Part shown: in pieces, positions 53,806-61,576 of the stretch | Numbering within the stretch: position 1 is the stretch's first letter | Layout of the letters: each line of letters begins with the position of its first letter | Origin: Ralstonia sp. NFACC01 | GTDB taxonomy: Bacteria; Pseudomonadota; Gammaproteobacteria; Burkholderiales; Burkholderiaceae | Reading direction: 5' to 3' | DNA: 64,000 bases | NCBI RefSeq assembly: GCF_900115545.1 | Contig: NZ_FOWV01000002.1 | Location: forward strand, 372,001-436,000 | The notes under the pieces: generated by a model | Database searches by the model: none | What the model was told of the DNA's origin: nothing | What the model saw: the letters and a program-made list of their open reading frames with translations, nothing else | Program-made: the position numbers and the translations under genes

Positions 53806-54783
53806 TCAGGCGCCCGCCTCGGCCGTTGCGAGTGTGGCGGGGGTGACCGATACGACGTGTTCCACGCCGTAGCCGCGCTCCACCCATGCATCGATACCGC
53901 CATGTAGCGGACGCACGCGCTTGAAACCACGTCCCATCAGCGTGCGTGCCAGCATCACGGCAGACGCCTCGTTGGGGCAGGCGCAGTAGATGATGATCTC
54001 GCGGTCGGGGCCGTCGATCTCGATCGCGCGGTGGCTGGTGGACATGTCGTACAGCATCGCCCCCGGAATGCGTTGCGGCTGCAGCATGCGCGAGCTGTCG
54101 GCGCGCACGTCGATGATGACGGGGGCCGCGCCCGATTCGATCAGCGCGTGCAGCTCATCGGGCGAGATGCGCGCCATCTCCAGCATCTTGCGAAAGCGCC
54201 AGCGCTGCAGCCAGCGCGCCGCCACATACACGGCGGCCAGCAATGCGATCAACAGCACGGCACGCGTGCCGAGCAGATCGAGCTGGCGCAGCGCCTGGTC
54301 GATACTGTCATGCGCCACGCGGCCCAGCAGCAGCCAGAGCGTTGCCCAAACTGCCGAGCCCACCAGGTTGTACAGCGCAAACGTGCTGAACGGTGTGCGC
54401 ATCGTGCCCAGCAGCGCCGACGATACCGTCGACAAACCCGGAACGAACTTCGCAATCAGCAGCATCGGCGCGCCCCAGCGCTCGAACTGTGTGCGCGTGC
54501 GCCGCACGCAGGAATCGGGCGACAGCGACACGCGGCACAGCAATGCCATGACGTGCCGGCCATAGCGCTTGCCTGCGAAGTACCACAGGCCGTCGCCGAG
54601 CAGCGCGCCGGACACGGCGGCTGGCGCAAGCTCCATGAAGTAGAGCGGCCCGTGGAACGTGAGCGCGCCGGCCACCAGCAGTGTCGGCACGGCCGGCAGC
54701 GGTGCGCCGGCTTGCGTCAGCAGCACATTGAGGAACACGGCAAACGCGCCGTATTCGGCGATCAGGGGAAACAGGTCATGCAT
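53806..54783 (-). CDS. DedA-family membrane protein fused to a rhodanese domain
   Basis: The 325-residue fusion has an N-terminal DedA/VTT membrane domain of about 175 residues: APLPAVPTLLVAGALTFHGP, ALLGDGLWYFAGKRYGRHVM and FVPGLSTVSSALLGTMRTPF. A membrane helix follows near residue 180, then a C-terminal rhodanese domain (205-310) with the active-site Cys loop IIYCACPNEASAVM and LHGGIDAWVERGY. DedA proteins are implicated in lipid flipping and membrane homeostasis. The rhodanese would face the cytoplasm and may handle reactive sulfur. Confidence 0.9.
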   Translation of the reverse strand: MHDLFPLIAEYGAFAVFLNVLLTQAGAPLPAVPTLLVAGALTFHGPLYFMELAPAAVSGALLGDGLWYFAGKRYGRHVMALLCRVSLSPDSCVRRTRTQFERWGAPMLLIAKFVPGLSTVSSALLGTMRTPFSTFALYNLVGSAVWATLWLLLGRVAHDSIDQALRQLDLLGTRAVLLIALLAAVYVAARWLQRWRFRKMLEMARISPDELHALIESGAAPVIIDVRADSSRMLQPQRIPGAMLYDMSTSHRAIEIDGPDREIIIYCACPNEASAVMLARTLMGRGFKRVRPLHGGIDAWVERGYGVEHVVSVTPATLATAEAGA

Positions 54784-54939
54784 GGCAGGAAGGGCGCGGC
54801 GGGGGCGAAAGCGTCTGCCAAGTTACCGCATTCCGGCGCTGCCCGATAGCCATGTCACCGGAATGCGCTCGGCGATATGCGGTTCGTGTGGAATTGGCGT
54901 GACAATGAACGCTTCATACCGCTTCTGAATCCTGTCGCC

Positions 54940-55488
54940 ATGTCTTCTGCAATGCCCATCGACGCTGCCGTTTCCGTGCACGAATCTGGTGCCATCGCTA
55001 TTCGTCCGGCTACCGTGGCGGATTTGCCGACCATCGTCGGCATCTACGCACATCACGTGCAAACCGGCACGGCCAGCTTTGAGATCGACGCCCCCGATCT
55101 GCCCGAGATGACGCGCCGCTTTCACGCCCTGCAGGATGCCGGCATGCCATACGTTGTGGCCGAAGCTGACGGCGTGCTGCTCGGCTATGCGTATGCCGGC
55201 CCGCATCGCACCCGGCCCGCGTATCGCCATACGGTGGAAGACTCCATCTACCTTGACGGCGCTGCACAGGGGCGAGGCGTGGGGACGTTGCTGCTGGAGG
55301 CGCTCATCCGTGAATGCCAGACGCGCGGTTTCAAGCAGATGGTGGCGGTGGTGGGCGGCGGCCGCGAAAATCCGGGCTCAGCCAAGTTGCACGCGCGCTG
55401 CGGGTTTCGCGAGGTGGGCGTGCTGGAGGCGGTGGGCTACAAGTTTGGACGCTGGCTGGATTGTTTGCTGATGCAGCGCGCCTTGTGA
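54940..55488 (+). CDS. PAT-like GNAT N-acetyltransferase
   Basis: The protein has 182 residues from the ATG at 54940 (an in-frame ATG at 54877 gives 203). IRPATVADLPTIVGIYAHHV is the N-terminal GNAT motif, YLDGAAQGRGVGTLLLEALI binds acetyl-CoA, and VGGGRENPGSAKLHARCGF is typical of phosphinothricin-acetyltransferase-like enzymes. Most chromosomal members acetylate amino acids such as methionine analogues. It is unrelated in context to the flagellar genes. Confidence 0.88.
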   Translation: MSSAMPIDAAVSVHESGAIAIRPATVADLPTIVGIYAHHVQTGTASFEIDAPDLPEMTRRFHALQDAGMPYVVAEADGVLLGYAYAGPHRTRPAYRHTVEDSIYLDGAAQGRGVGTLLLEALIRECQTRGFKQMVAVVGGGRENPGSAKLHARCGFREVGVLEAVGYKFGRWLDCLLMQRAL

Positions 55489-55616
55489 GGTGAGTGAAGC
55501 GGCGCCGCATCGCAGGGCCGGCAGGCCCCATGCCGTGCGGGTTGCTTCAAGAATACGGTTCAGTGTTTCAGTTTCAGTCATTCAGTTCGCGTTAAGTTGG
55601 TTTGAGCGCGGCGCGT

Positions 55617-55757
55617 TTAGTAGGTCGTGCGCACGAGCACGGCCAGATACATCGCGCCGCCGGCAAATAGCCCCATCCCGATGATGAGCAACCAGTCGAC
55701 GAAGGCCGTGTTGCCGCTGGCCACAGGCCTTGGATCGGCGTTCGGTTCGTGCTTCAT
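55617..55757 (-). CDS. Small single-pass membrane protein (46 residues)
   Basis: The frame from the ATG at 55757 to TAA at 55617 gives 46 residues. A polar N-terminus is followed by a single hydrophobic helix (FVDWLLIIGMGLFAGGAMYL, about residues 19-38). GGAG lies six bases upstream. It is 13 bases downstream of the 65-codon frame at 55771, suggesting a two-gene leftward unit under the promoter at 55975-56002. The family is not recognised. A short membrane protein controlled by a phage-type repressor could be a lysis-, exclusion- or toxin-type protein, but nothing in the sequence proves this. Confidence 0.6.
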   Translation of the reverse strand: MKHEPNADPRPVASGNTAFVDWLLIIGMGLFAGGAMYLAVLVRTTY

Positions 55758-55770
55758 GAGGGTCTCCGCG

Positions 55771-55968
55771 TCAGAACAGGCGCCCGAGCTCGCGCAACGC
55801 CGCGCAAAACAGCGCTACCACGATCACCAGATCGACCTGCCGGCCTCTCATCCAGGCGCGACGCCGGAGGTGGCGGTTCACGCTACACAGGGCCATGCCC
55901 CATTTTTGATTGAGGCCGTGCCGACCATCTTCCCCTCTCCCTGCGACGTTGTCTTGAGCGCATCGCAT
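55771..55968 (-). CDS. Small hypothetical protein in the leftward phage-repressor-controlled unit
   Basis: The frame gives 65 codons from ATG at 55968; internal ATGs at 55899 and 55851 are possible starts. The C-terminal part (VDLVIVVALFCAALRELGRL) is hydrophobic. The -10 element at 55975-55980 predicts an RNA start within a base or two of 55968, so translation could be leaderless, as for lambda cI. No family is recognised, and the coding status is uncertain. Confidence 0.35.
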   Translation of the reverse strand: MRCAQDNVAGRGEDGRHGLNQKWGMALCSVNRHLRRRAWMRGRQVDLVIVVALFCAALRELGRLF

Positions 55969-55974
55969 CCCAGT

Positions 55975-56013
55975 ATTTTAGATATTTCTAACTTTATGTC
56001 AAGAAATGTCTAA
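55975..56013 (-). promoter_or_regulatory. Leftward promoter with two operators
   Basis: On the minus strand TTGACA (56002-55997), a 16-base spacer and TAAAAT (55980-55975) make a near-consensus sigma-70 promoter. Two copies of the TTAGA-N4-TCTAA/TCTTG motif overlap it: one at 56013-56000 over the -35 and one at 55991-55978 (TTAGA-AATA-TCTAA, arms perfect) between -35 and -10. A repressor bound there would block RNA polymerase. Confidence 0.7.
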
Positions 56014-56046
56014 GTGGCGGCGTTTAGAATGCTGCGATTTGGGGCG

Positions 56047-56067
56047 AAAAAACCCGCCGAAGCGGGC
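56047..56067 (-). terminator. Intrinsic terminator of the S24 repressor gene
   Basis: On the minus strand CCCGC-TTCG-GCGGG is followed by TTTTTT (plus-strand A6 at 56047-56052). It lies about 30 bases after the repressor stop and before the leftward promoter. Confidence 0.85.
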
Positions 56068-56098
56068 TTGTGTTTTGAGAAGTCGACGTTGGGCGCGC

Positions 56099-56893
56099 TC
56101 AGAAATCGCCCATGCCTGACCGGTACTTGACCCGGCCGACGATGTCGATGTGTTCGAGCTGCTCGGGTGCCACGATGAACGGATCGTGCTTCTCCTTGTT
56201 GTCGCTGACCACCCGGATCGAGCCGTCGGGCAGGCGGAACAACCGCTTCACCAGCATCTCGCCACAGTACACCAGCGCGAACACACCGCCGCCCGTGGGG
56301 ATGCGCCGGTCCGCCTTATCGACGACCACCGTGTCGTCATCAAAGAGGCGCGGCTCCATGCTGTCGCCGCGCACCTTCACCGCCACGAGGTGCTTGGGGC
56401 TGGCGTCCAGCCGGCGGACGTAATCGGCCTGGAACGGCAGCGGTTCCTTCTCTTCAACGTGCCAGGTTTCGCGCCCGTTGCCGGCAGAAAGGGCCACGTC
56501 GACATGCGTGATCAGGATGGTCGTCTCGCTCGGCAGTTCGTCCAGGCTGTTGTACGTGGTGATGGGGCGCGCGGGAAAGCCTTTGCTGTGCGCCGAAGCG
56601 CCAGCGCTCGTGCGTACCACGTCGCCAGCGCTGCCGCCTGCAGCATGCGCGGCGGCATCGGAGAAGGGCGTGTCCATCACACGGTCGGCAAACCCCAGCT
56701 TCTTCTCAAGGCGGCGCGCGGCAATGTCGCCGATGCTGCGGCCATCCTGGTAGGTGCGCGAGAGAAACTGTGCCACCTGCGAACGCGAATACCCGTACAG
56801 ACGCTCGAACGCCGAGCGGTCTCCGTTGACGAGGGTCTGGATCCAGTAGGTCAGCCACTGGCGGCGGTTGTCGTAGATGTCCATGGGTCGCAT
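56099..56893 (-). CDS. S24-family (LexA/cI-like) phage repressor
   Basis: The 264-residue protein has an N-terminal helix-turn-helix region (about 25-65: GDRSAFERLYGYSRSQVAQF, SIGDIAARRLEKKLGFADRV) and a C-terminal S24 self-cleavage domain. Catalytic Ser178 lies in VRGDSMEPRLF and Lys216 in EMLVKRLFR. Several Ala-Gly pairs in the linker (residues 85-98) are candidate cleavage sites. RecA-stimulated autocleavage after DNA damage is expected for this family. It is flanked on both sides by the AGA-N4-TCT palindromes. The start could be 56893 or 56884. Confidence 0.9.
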   Translation of the reverse strand: MRPMDIYDNRRQWLTYWIQTLVNGDRSAFERLYGYSRSQVAQFLSRTYQDGRSIGDIAARRLEKKLGFADRVMDTPFSDAAAHAAGGSAGDVVRTSAGASAHSKGFPARPITTYNSLDELPSETTILITHVDVALSAGNGRETWHVEEKEPLPFQADYVRRLDASPKHLVAVKVRGDSMEPRLFDDDTVVVDKADRRIPTGGGVFALVYCGEMLVKRLFRLPDGSIRVVSDNKEKHDPFIVAPEQLEHIDIVGRVKYRSGMGDF

Positions 56894-56898
56894 TAGAG

Positions 56899-56961
56899 CA
56901 AGAAATTTCTAATTTGTGTATTAGAAGTGTCTTGACGCAACAGTTTAGAACAATCTAAACT
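56899..56961 (+). promoter_or_regulatory. Rightward promoter and three operators
   Basis: TTGACG (56932-56937), an 18-base spacer and TAAACT (56956-56961) form a rightward promoter. Three AGA-N4-TCT palindromes lie here: 56899-56912 (just before the repressor start), 56921-56934 (over the -35) and GTTTAGA-ACAA-TCTAAAC at 56943-56960 (perfect 7-bp arms over the -10). Their arrangement matches the leftward promoter at 55975-56013. Confidence 0.7.
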
Positions 56962-57060
56962 TCCCTGCATCGACCGGCCTCCCGCTTGCTGGAGGCGCCG
57001 CGGCCGATCCGAATCTTGTTCAATCCGCGCGCCACCCCGCGCCGACTGGAGCCTCTTTCC

Positions 57061-57348
57061 ATGACTGTCACCCAAACTTCGATGGATGCTTTTCGACGTG
57101 GCCGCACCACGTCCACGGCCAAGCTGCAGTGCGATCGTATTGCCGACTACGTGGCACGCAGCGGCACCGCCACGATTGCCGAAATCGCGCAGGCGCTGCG
57201 CATTGAGAAGTCCAGCGTCTCTGCGCGCCGCAGCGAATTGATCGCCGCCAAGCGGCTGGAGCTGGATGAGGAACGCAAATGCGGTGTCACAGGCCGCTGG
57301 GTGCAGTCGGTGCGCGCGGCGCCCGCGCAGGCGCGCGTCTTTCAATAG
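57061..57348 (+). CDS. Small winged-helix DNA-binding protein of the phage region
   Basis: The 95-residue protein is the first gene of the rightward unit. The central part (IADYVARSGTATIAEIAQAL, then RIEKSSVSARRSELIAAKRL) forms a winged-helix pattern with a basic recognition helix. The C-terminus is short and basic. It could be a Cro-like antirepressor or early regulator. The ATG at 57061 is preferred; the frame opens upstream at 56986 but would overlap the operators. Confidence 0.65.
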   Translation: MTVTQTSMDAFRRGRTTSTAKLQCDRIADYVARSGTATIAEIAQALRIEKSSVSARRSELIAAKRLELDEERKCGVTGRWVQSVRAAPAQARVFQ

Positions 57349-57464
57349 GCGCATGCGCCGTCGCGTTCTTGCGCTGTCGGCAGTGAGCAAGGCGGCAGCG
57401 CGAAGCCGATTGACGCACGCCGATATCGCTATCAACAAGCACTGGACATACGAGGACAAGGGAC

Positions 57465-57902
57465 ATGGGAATCGAAGACCGTTTGGAGAACTGGAGTCGC
57501 GTCGTGCGTGACCCGAGCTGGCAGCCGCAGTACTGCGCATCGTGGGCACGCTTGGCCGTTGCCATGCGCGATGCAGAGTGCGGCGCGCCGCAAGCCATCG
57601 TCAGCATCGACGTGAATGACGGCTGGCTGGTGGAGCAGGCGTGGCAGAAAATTGCCGACCCCGTGGCCAAGCGGCTACTGCAGTATCACTACGTGCATCG
57701 CATGCCGGCAGAGATGGTGTGCCGCATTCTCGTGCGCAAGTACGGCGCATCGCCGCATACGCTCAAGCACTGGAAGGTGCGGCTTGCGAAGGCGCAGTCG
57801 ATCATGTCGCACGTCATCGATTCGGAGGTCGCTCGCGCGCAGATGACGAAGGCCGTGCGTGCTGCAGCCAAGGCCGCAGCGGCGGCTCCGATGGCCGCCT
57901 GA
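57465..57902 (+). CDS. Putative phage late-transcription regulator
   Basis: This protein has 145 residues. Residues about 65-105 (VAKRLLQYHYVHRMPAEMVC, ILVRKYGASPHTLKHWKVRL) look like the HTH of phage late regulators/antiterminators (Q-, RinA- or ArpU-type). The N-terminus contains SWQPQYCASWARLAVAMRD. It precedes a long leader with two hairpins and an intrinsic terminator, the layout expected of an antitermination target. No exact family is recognised. Confidence 0.55.
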   Translation: MGIEDRLENWSRVVRDPSWQPQYCASWARLAVAMRDAECGAPQAIVSIDVNDGWLVEQAWQKIADPVAKRLLQYHYVHRMPAEMVCRILVRKYGASPHTLKHWKVRLAKAQSIMSHVIDSEVARAQMTKAVRAAAKAAAAAPMAA

Positions 57903-58248
57903 AAATTTTTCTGATTTTTTTCTTCAGCCCCCTTGCACCGTTTATATCCCCTTCGTATTCTGTTTCCCAGATGTTTGATTGCCCTCGCGGCGTAACCGGT
58001 TCAGACCGAGACATGCACCCCACTGGGGTGCATTGACTTACCCAGACGAAGCGCAGACGTAGCGAAGAAAAGCCCGCCACCCAGCGGGCTTTTTTGTTTC
58101 TCCGCTTTGCATCACTGATGCACTTGCACGCAACACCTGCCTCGACGTCACTGCACGGTGACGAACCGTTCGCGGCTGTCTCAATCCTGGATGCAACTCA
58201 CTCGATCGATCACGCATTGCTGCGCGCATCGATGAAGGCGCTTGTCCT
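57903..58248 (+). promoter_or_regulatory. Late leader region before the tail genes
   Basis: About 345 bases without a gene. It contains a perfect 9-bp hairpin (ATGCACCCC-ACT-GGGGTGCAT, 58013-58033), then the intrinsic terminator at 58068-58095. A T-rich stretch near 57906-57925 follows the regulator stop. The layout resembles a late promoter plus antitermination site. Confidence 0.55.
58068..58095 (+). terminator. Intrinsic terminator upstream of the tail genes
   Basis: GCCCGC-N6-GCGGGC flanked by AAAA and followed by TTTTTT. It would stop leader RNA about 150 bases before the first tail gene unless read through. Confidence 0.85.
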
Positions 58249-59085
58249 ATGGCAGATCTCTCCGATGTTTCCAATGCACTCGTCACGCTCGTCACCAGCG
58301 TGGTTTATCCGAACGGAATCAGCCAGCCGTCGATCACGGGCAATCCGGTGGTGGTCTACAGCGGCTGGCCCAACATGACGCAACTGAAGACCGACCTGCA
58401 GGCCAACAAGGCGCACGTCTCGGTCTTTCCGACCACGAGTCATCAACGGCATGCGAACACCGCGTTCTCCGACTGGACCGTGGCCGCATCGCCGACCAAC
58501 ACGCTGGCTTTGAGCGTGGCCGCACAAACCGTCATGGTGAACGGCGCCGTCAGCACGCCGCAGAACGTTGTGCTGCTCGTGGATGGCCGGGCGTATGCCT
58601 ACGCCGCGCAGGCCAGCGATACGCCGGCCAGCATCGCGGTGGCGCTCGCTGCGCTGGTGGCGGTCGATCAACCGGCAACGGCTGCTGGCACGTCGATCAC
58701 CATTCCGAATGCGACGTATATCTCGCCGCGCGTGGGTGGGGTCGGCACCGTGCAGCGCGAGACGCGCAGGCAAGAGCGCACGTTCCTGATCTCGACGTGG
58801 GCGAATGGCGCCGCGCCGCGTGACGTCATTGCCGGCAAGGTCGATTCGGTGCTCTCGGGCATCGTGCGCTTGACGTTGCCTGACCAGGGCGCCGCGCTGC
58901 GCTACAAGCGCGGCCATCAGCATGACGATCTGACCAATGGCATCTACCGGCGGGACCTGCGGTACGCCGTGGAGTACGCAACCATCGTGACCGACATGGC
59001 CTACCAGATTGCGACGGGGGTGGAGAACGTGACGGCCGGTGCCTCGATGGGCGCACAGTTTCCTGTTCGGACCATCGTGCAGTAA
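58249..59085 (+). CDS. Phage tail protein, probable tail terminator/completion protein
   Basis: The 278-residue protein is the first structural gene. It begins MADLSDVSNALVTLVTSVVY and has a repetitive Ala/Thr/Val-rich middle (DTPASIAVALAALVAVDQPA) and a C-terminal part with RYAVEYATIVTDMAYQIATG. The position directly ahead of sheath and tube matches the terminator/completion slot in contractile-tailed phages of the Mu type. Family assignment by eye is uncertain. Confidence 0.6.
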   Translation: MADLSDVSNALVTLVTSVVYPNGISQPSITGNPVVVYSGWPNMTQLKTDLQANKAHVSVFPTTSHQRHANTAFSDWTVAASPTNTLALSVAAQTVMVNGAVSTPQNVVLLVDGRAYAYAAQASDTPASIAVALAALVAVDQPATAAGTSITIPNATYISPRVGGVGTVQRETRRQERTFLISTWANGAAPRDVIAGKVDSVLSGIVRLTLPDQGAALRYKRGHQHDDLTNGIYRRDLRYAVEYATIVTDMAYQIATGVENVTAGASMGAQFPVRTIVQ

Positions 59086-59104
59086 TCGAAGTCAACCAAC
59101 CGCG

Positions 59105-59132
59105 CCGCCCCTAATCATTCGGGCGGTTTTTT
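59105..59132 (+). terminator. Intrinsic terminator between first tail gene and sheath
   Basis: CCGCCC-N10-GGGCGG followed by TTTTTT. It sits inside the tail operon, just ahead of the sheath gene. Confidence 0.8.
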
Positions 59133-59183
59133 ATTGCCGGCCGCCTTCGTGCGGCCATTCTGTTTTCTCACTTGGAGGCACGC

Positions 59184-60716
59184 ATGCCGATCGTCCAGCA
59201 GGGCAGCATCAATACCACTGCACTCATCGTTCCGGACCTGTACGTCCAGATTGTTCCGCCGCAGGTCACCCTGCTCAACGGCGTTCCCACCAACGTGCTC
59301 GGCGTGGTCGGCACGGCCAGCTGGGGTCCCGTCAACTCGCCGGCATTGATCGGCAACATGGCCATGTATGCGCAGACGTTCGGCGTGATCCAGAACCGCA
59401 CCTACGACATGGGCACTGCGGTGGCCGTGGCAGTGCAACAGGGCGCCAACAACTTCCGCTGCGTGCGCGTGACCGACGGCACCGACACCGCTGCCACGGT
59501 GATCGCCCAGACCAATGGCGTGACGTTCACCGCCAAGTACACGGGTTCGCTGGGCAACACCGTCACGGTGGCGCTGGCGGCAGGTTCGGCCGCCAACACG
59601 TGGAAGGTGACCGTGGCCGCTCCGACGCTGGCGCCCGAAGTGTTCGACAACATCGGTGCAGGCCAGACCGGCAATGCGTTGTGGGTCGCGATTGCCAACG
59701 CCATCAACAACGGCGTCAGCGTGATGCGCGGCGCTTCGCAAATCATCACTGCCACCGCGGGCGCGAGCACCACCGCCCCGACGGCTGCCACGCTGCAACT
59801 GGCGGGCGGCACCGATGGCGCGACCACCATCACCGGCGCTGTGCTGCTCGGCCAGGACTCCGTACCGCGCAAGGGCATGTACGCGCTGCGCAACCAAGGC
59901 GTGTCGATCGCCATGCTGGCCGACTGCGCCGATGCGACGACCTGGCCGACGCAGGTGGCGTTTGGCCTGTCCGAAGGCATCTACATGATCGGCACGGGCC
60001 CGAGCGGTGACACCATCGCCAACGCCGTCACGGCCAAGGGCACTGCCGGCATCGATTCGTACGCCTTCAAGCTGCTGTTTGGCGATTGGGTGTACTGGCT
60101 CGATACCGTCAACGGTGTGACGCGCCTGGTGTCGCCGCAAGGGTTTGTCGCGGGCCTGCTGGCCAACCTGTCACCGCAGAACAGCAGCCTGAACAAGCAG
60201 ATCTACGGCGTGGTGGGCACGCAGAAGACGTTCGCGAACCAGAGTTACAGCTCGGCCGAGTTGCAGGCACTGATCCAGGCGGGCATCGACGTTGTGACGA
60301 ATCCGGTGCCGGGCGGCGCGTACTTCGGTTGCCGCGCGGGACACAACACCAGCTCGAACGCGCTCACGCAAGGCGATAACTACACGCGCATGACCAACTA
60401 CATCGCCAGCACGATCAACGCGGGCATGGGCAAGTACGTCGGCCAGCTGCAGTCGGCCACGGTGCGCGCGCAGGCGGCGGCCACGCTGTCGAACTTCCTC
60501 AGCTCGATGGAGCAGCAAGGGATGATCGGCGCGGTCAATGGCGGCCCGGCGTTCTCGGTGCAGATCGATGCCAACAACAACCCCATGAACCGCGTGGCGC
60601 TGGGTTACATGCAGGCCGACGTGAAGGTGGTCTACCTGTCGGTCATCGAAAAGTTCCTGGTGAACGTGGAAGGCTCGCAAGCCACGGTGATCCGCACTTC
60701 GACCGCGAATCAGTAA
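59184..60716 (+). CDS. Contractile tail sheath protein
   Basis: The 510-residue protein begins MPIVQQGSINTTALIVPDLY with the sheath-family VLGVVGTASWGPVNSPALI near residue 40. The C-terminal domain has ALGYMQADVKVVYLSVIEKF, typical of Mu L / P2 FI-like sheath proteins. It polymerises around the tube and contracts. GGAGG lies just upstream of the ATG at 59184. Its large size with alternate strand-rich segments fits the two-domain sheath fold. Confidence 0.88.
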   Translation: MPIVQQGSINTTALIVPDLYVQIVPPQVTLLNGVPTNVLGVVGTASWGPVNSPALIGNMAMYAQTFGVIQNRTYDMGTAVAVAVQQGANNFRCVRVTDGTDTAATVIAQTNGVTFTAKYTGSLGNTVTVALAAGSAANTWKVTVAAPTLAPEVFDNIGAGQTGNALWVAIANAINNGVSVMRGASQIITATAGASTTAPTAATLQLAGGTDGATTITGAVLLGQDSVPRKGMYALRNQGVSIAMLADCADATTWPTQVAFGLSEGIYMIGTGPSGDTIANAVTAKGTAGIDSYAFKLLFGDWVYWLDTVNGVTRLVSPQGFVAGLLANLSPQNSSLNKQIYGVVGTQKTFANQSYSSAELQALIQAGIDVVTNPVPGGAYFGCRAGHNTSSNALTQGDNYTRMTNYIASTINAGMGKYVGQLQSATVRAQAAATLSNFLSSMEQQGMIGAVNGGPAFSVQIDANNNPMNRVALGYMQADVKVVYLSVIEKFLVNVEGSQATVIRTSTANQ

Positions 60717-60745
60717 TCCACCCGATACCTGTCAATCAACCTTCT

Positions 60746-60770
60746 GGCCTCGCATAACACGAGGCCTTTT
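60746..60770 (+). terminator. Intrinsic terminator between sheath and tube
   Basis: GGCCTCG-N7-CGAGGCC, a perfect 7-bp stem, followed by TTTT. It lies 30 bases after the sheath stop. Confidence 0.8.
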
Positions 60771-60785
60771 CTTTTGGAGAACGTT

Positions 60786-61217
60786 ATGCCGATTCAAGGC
60801 TACTCCGTCGGCCGCGACTACACGCTCGTCATCCAGACCGCAAGCGGCACGCTACAACCGAACAAGATCACGGCTTTCAAGAGCAAGCAGGACGTGACCG
60901 ACGTGCGCGTCAAGCGCCTGGACGGTATTACTGACCATGTGCGCTTCTTCGACGGCTGGTCAGGTTCGTTCGACGTAGAGCGCCAGGACGCCACGCTCGA
61001 CAACTACTTCGCGCAACTCGAAGCGGGCTATTACGCAGGCGTGAACGAAGCCCCCGCGCAGATCTACGAAACGATCCAGGAAGCCAATGGCTCGGTCTCG
61101 CAGTTCCGCTATGACGGTGTGCTCATGACGCTGGCCGATGCCGGCAACCGCGCGGGCGATGCCACCATCAAGCAATCCGTCAACTTCGTGGCCTCGCGCC
61201 GCATCAAGGTGTCCTGA
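60786..61217 (+). CDS. Tail tube protein
   Basis: The protein has 143 residues from the ATG at 60786. It begins MPIQGYSVGRDYTLVIQTAS and carries ITDHVRFFDGWSGSFDVERQ and NRAGDATIKQSVNFVASRRI, as in Mu M-like tube proteins. It stacks into the inner tube. The stop overlaps the next start (TGATG-like arrangement). Confidence 0.85.
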   Translation: MPIQGYSVGRDYTLVIQTASGTLQPNKITAFKSKQDVTDVRVKRLDGITDHVRFFDGWSGSFDVERQDATLDNYFAQLEAGYYAGVNEAPAQIYETIQEANGSVSQFRYDGVLMTLADAGNRAGDATIKQSVNFVASRRIKVS

Positions 61218-61576
61218 TGACCAACGTGACCATCACTCCGTCTGAACAGATCATCAAGGCCGCCGCGAAAGAAGCGGTGGTCGACGATGCACTGGGCCGC
61301 AAGATCACGCTGCGCAAACCGAGCCCGCTTGCGAACCTCGACTTTGCCAAGGCCGCGGGCGGCAGCGAGCTGAACATGCTCTACCTGGCCGAGGTCGCGC
61401 ACCTGAAGTTCGTCTGCGCCATCGATGGTGATCCGGTGCCGACGCCTGCCTCGGAAGCCCAGTTGCGTGCGCTGTATCAACGCCTGAGCGACGAAGGCAA
61501 TGAAGCTGCGCAGCGCGGTGTGGCGGCCACCTTCCTCAACGTTGCCACGTCGGAGTCCGAGCTAAAAAACTCCTGA
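61217..61576 (+). CDS. Tail assembly chaperone, unshifted form
   Basis: The 119-residue protein begins with MTNVTITPSEQIIKAAAKEA and carries GRKITLRKPSPLANLDFAKA, matching tail-assembly chaperones of the Mu gp41 type. It ends in SESELKNS at TGA 61574-61576. Translation can slip into the -1 frame just before the stop (next feature), so two products are expected, as in other contractile phages. Confidence 0.85.
   Translation: MTNVTITPSEQIIKAAAKEAVVDDALGRKITLRKPSPLANLDFAKAAGGSELNMLYLAEVAHLKFVCAIDGDPVPTPASEAQLRALYQRLSDEGNEAAQRGVAATFLNVATSESELKNS

Noticed and set aside
55489-58248. Phage attachment site or integrase at the left edge of the phage-derived region
   Set aside because: No integrase, tRNA gene or direct repeat could be seen in this stretch.
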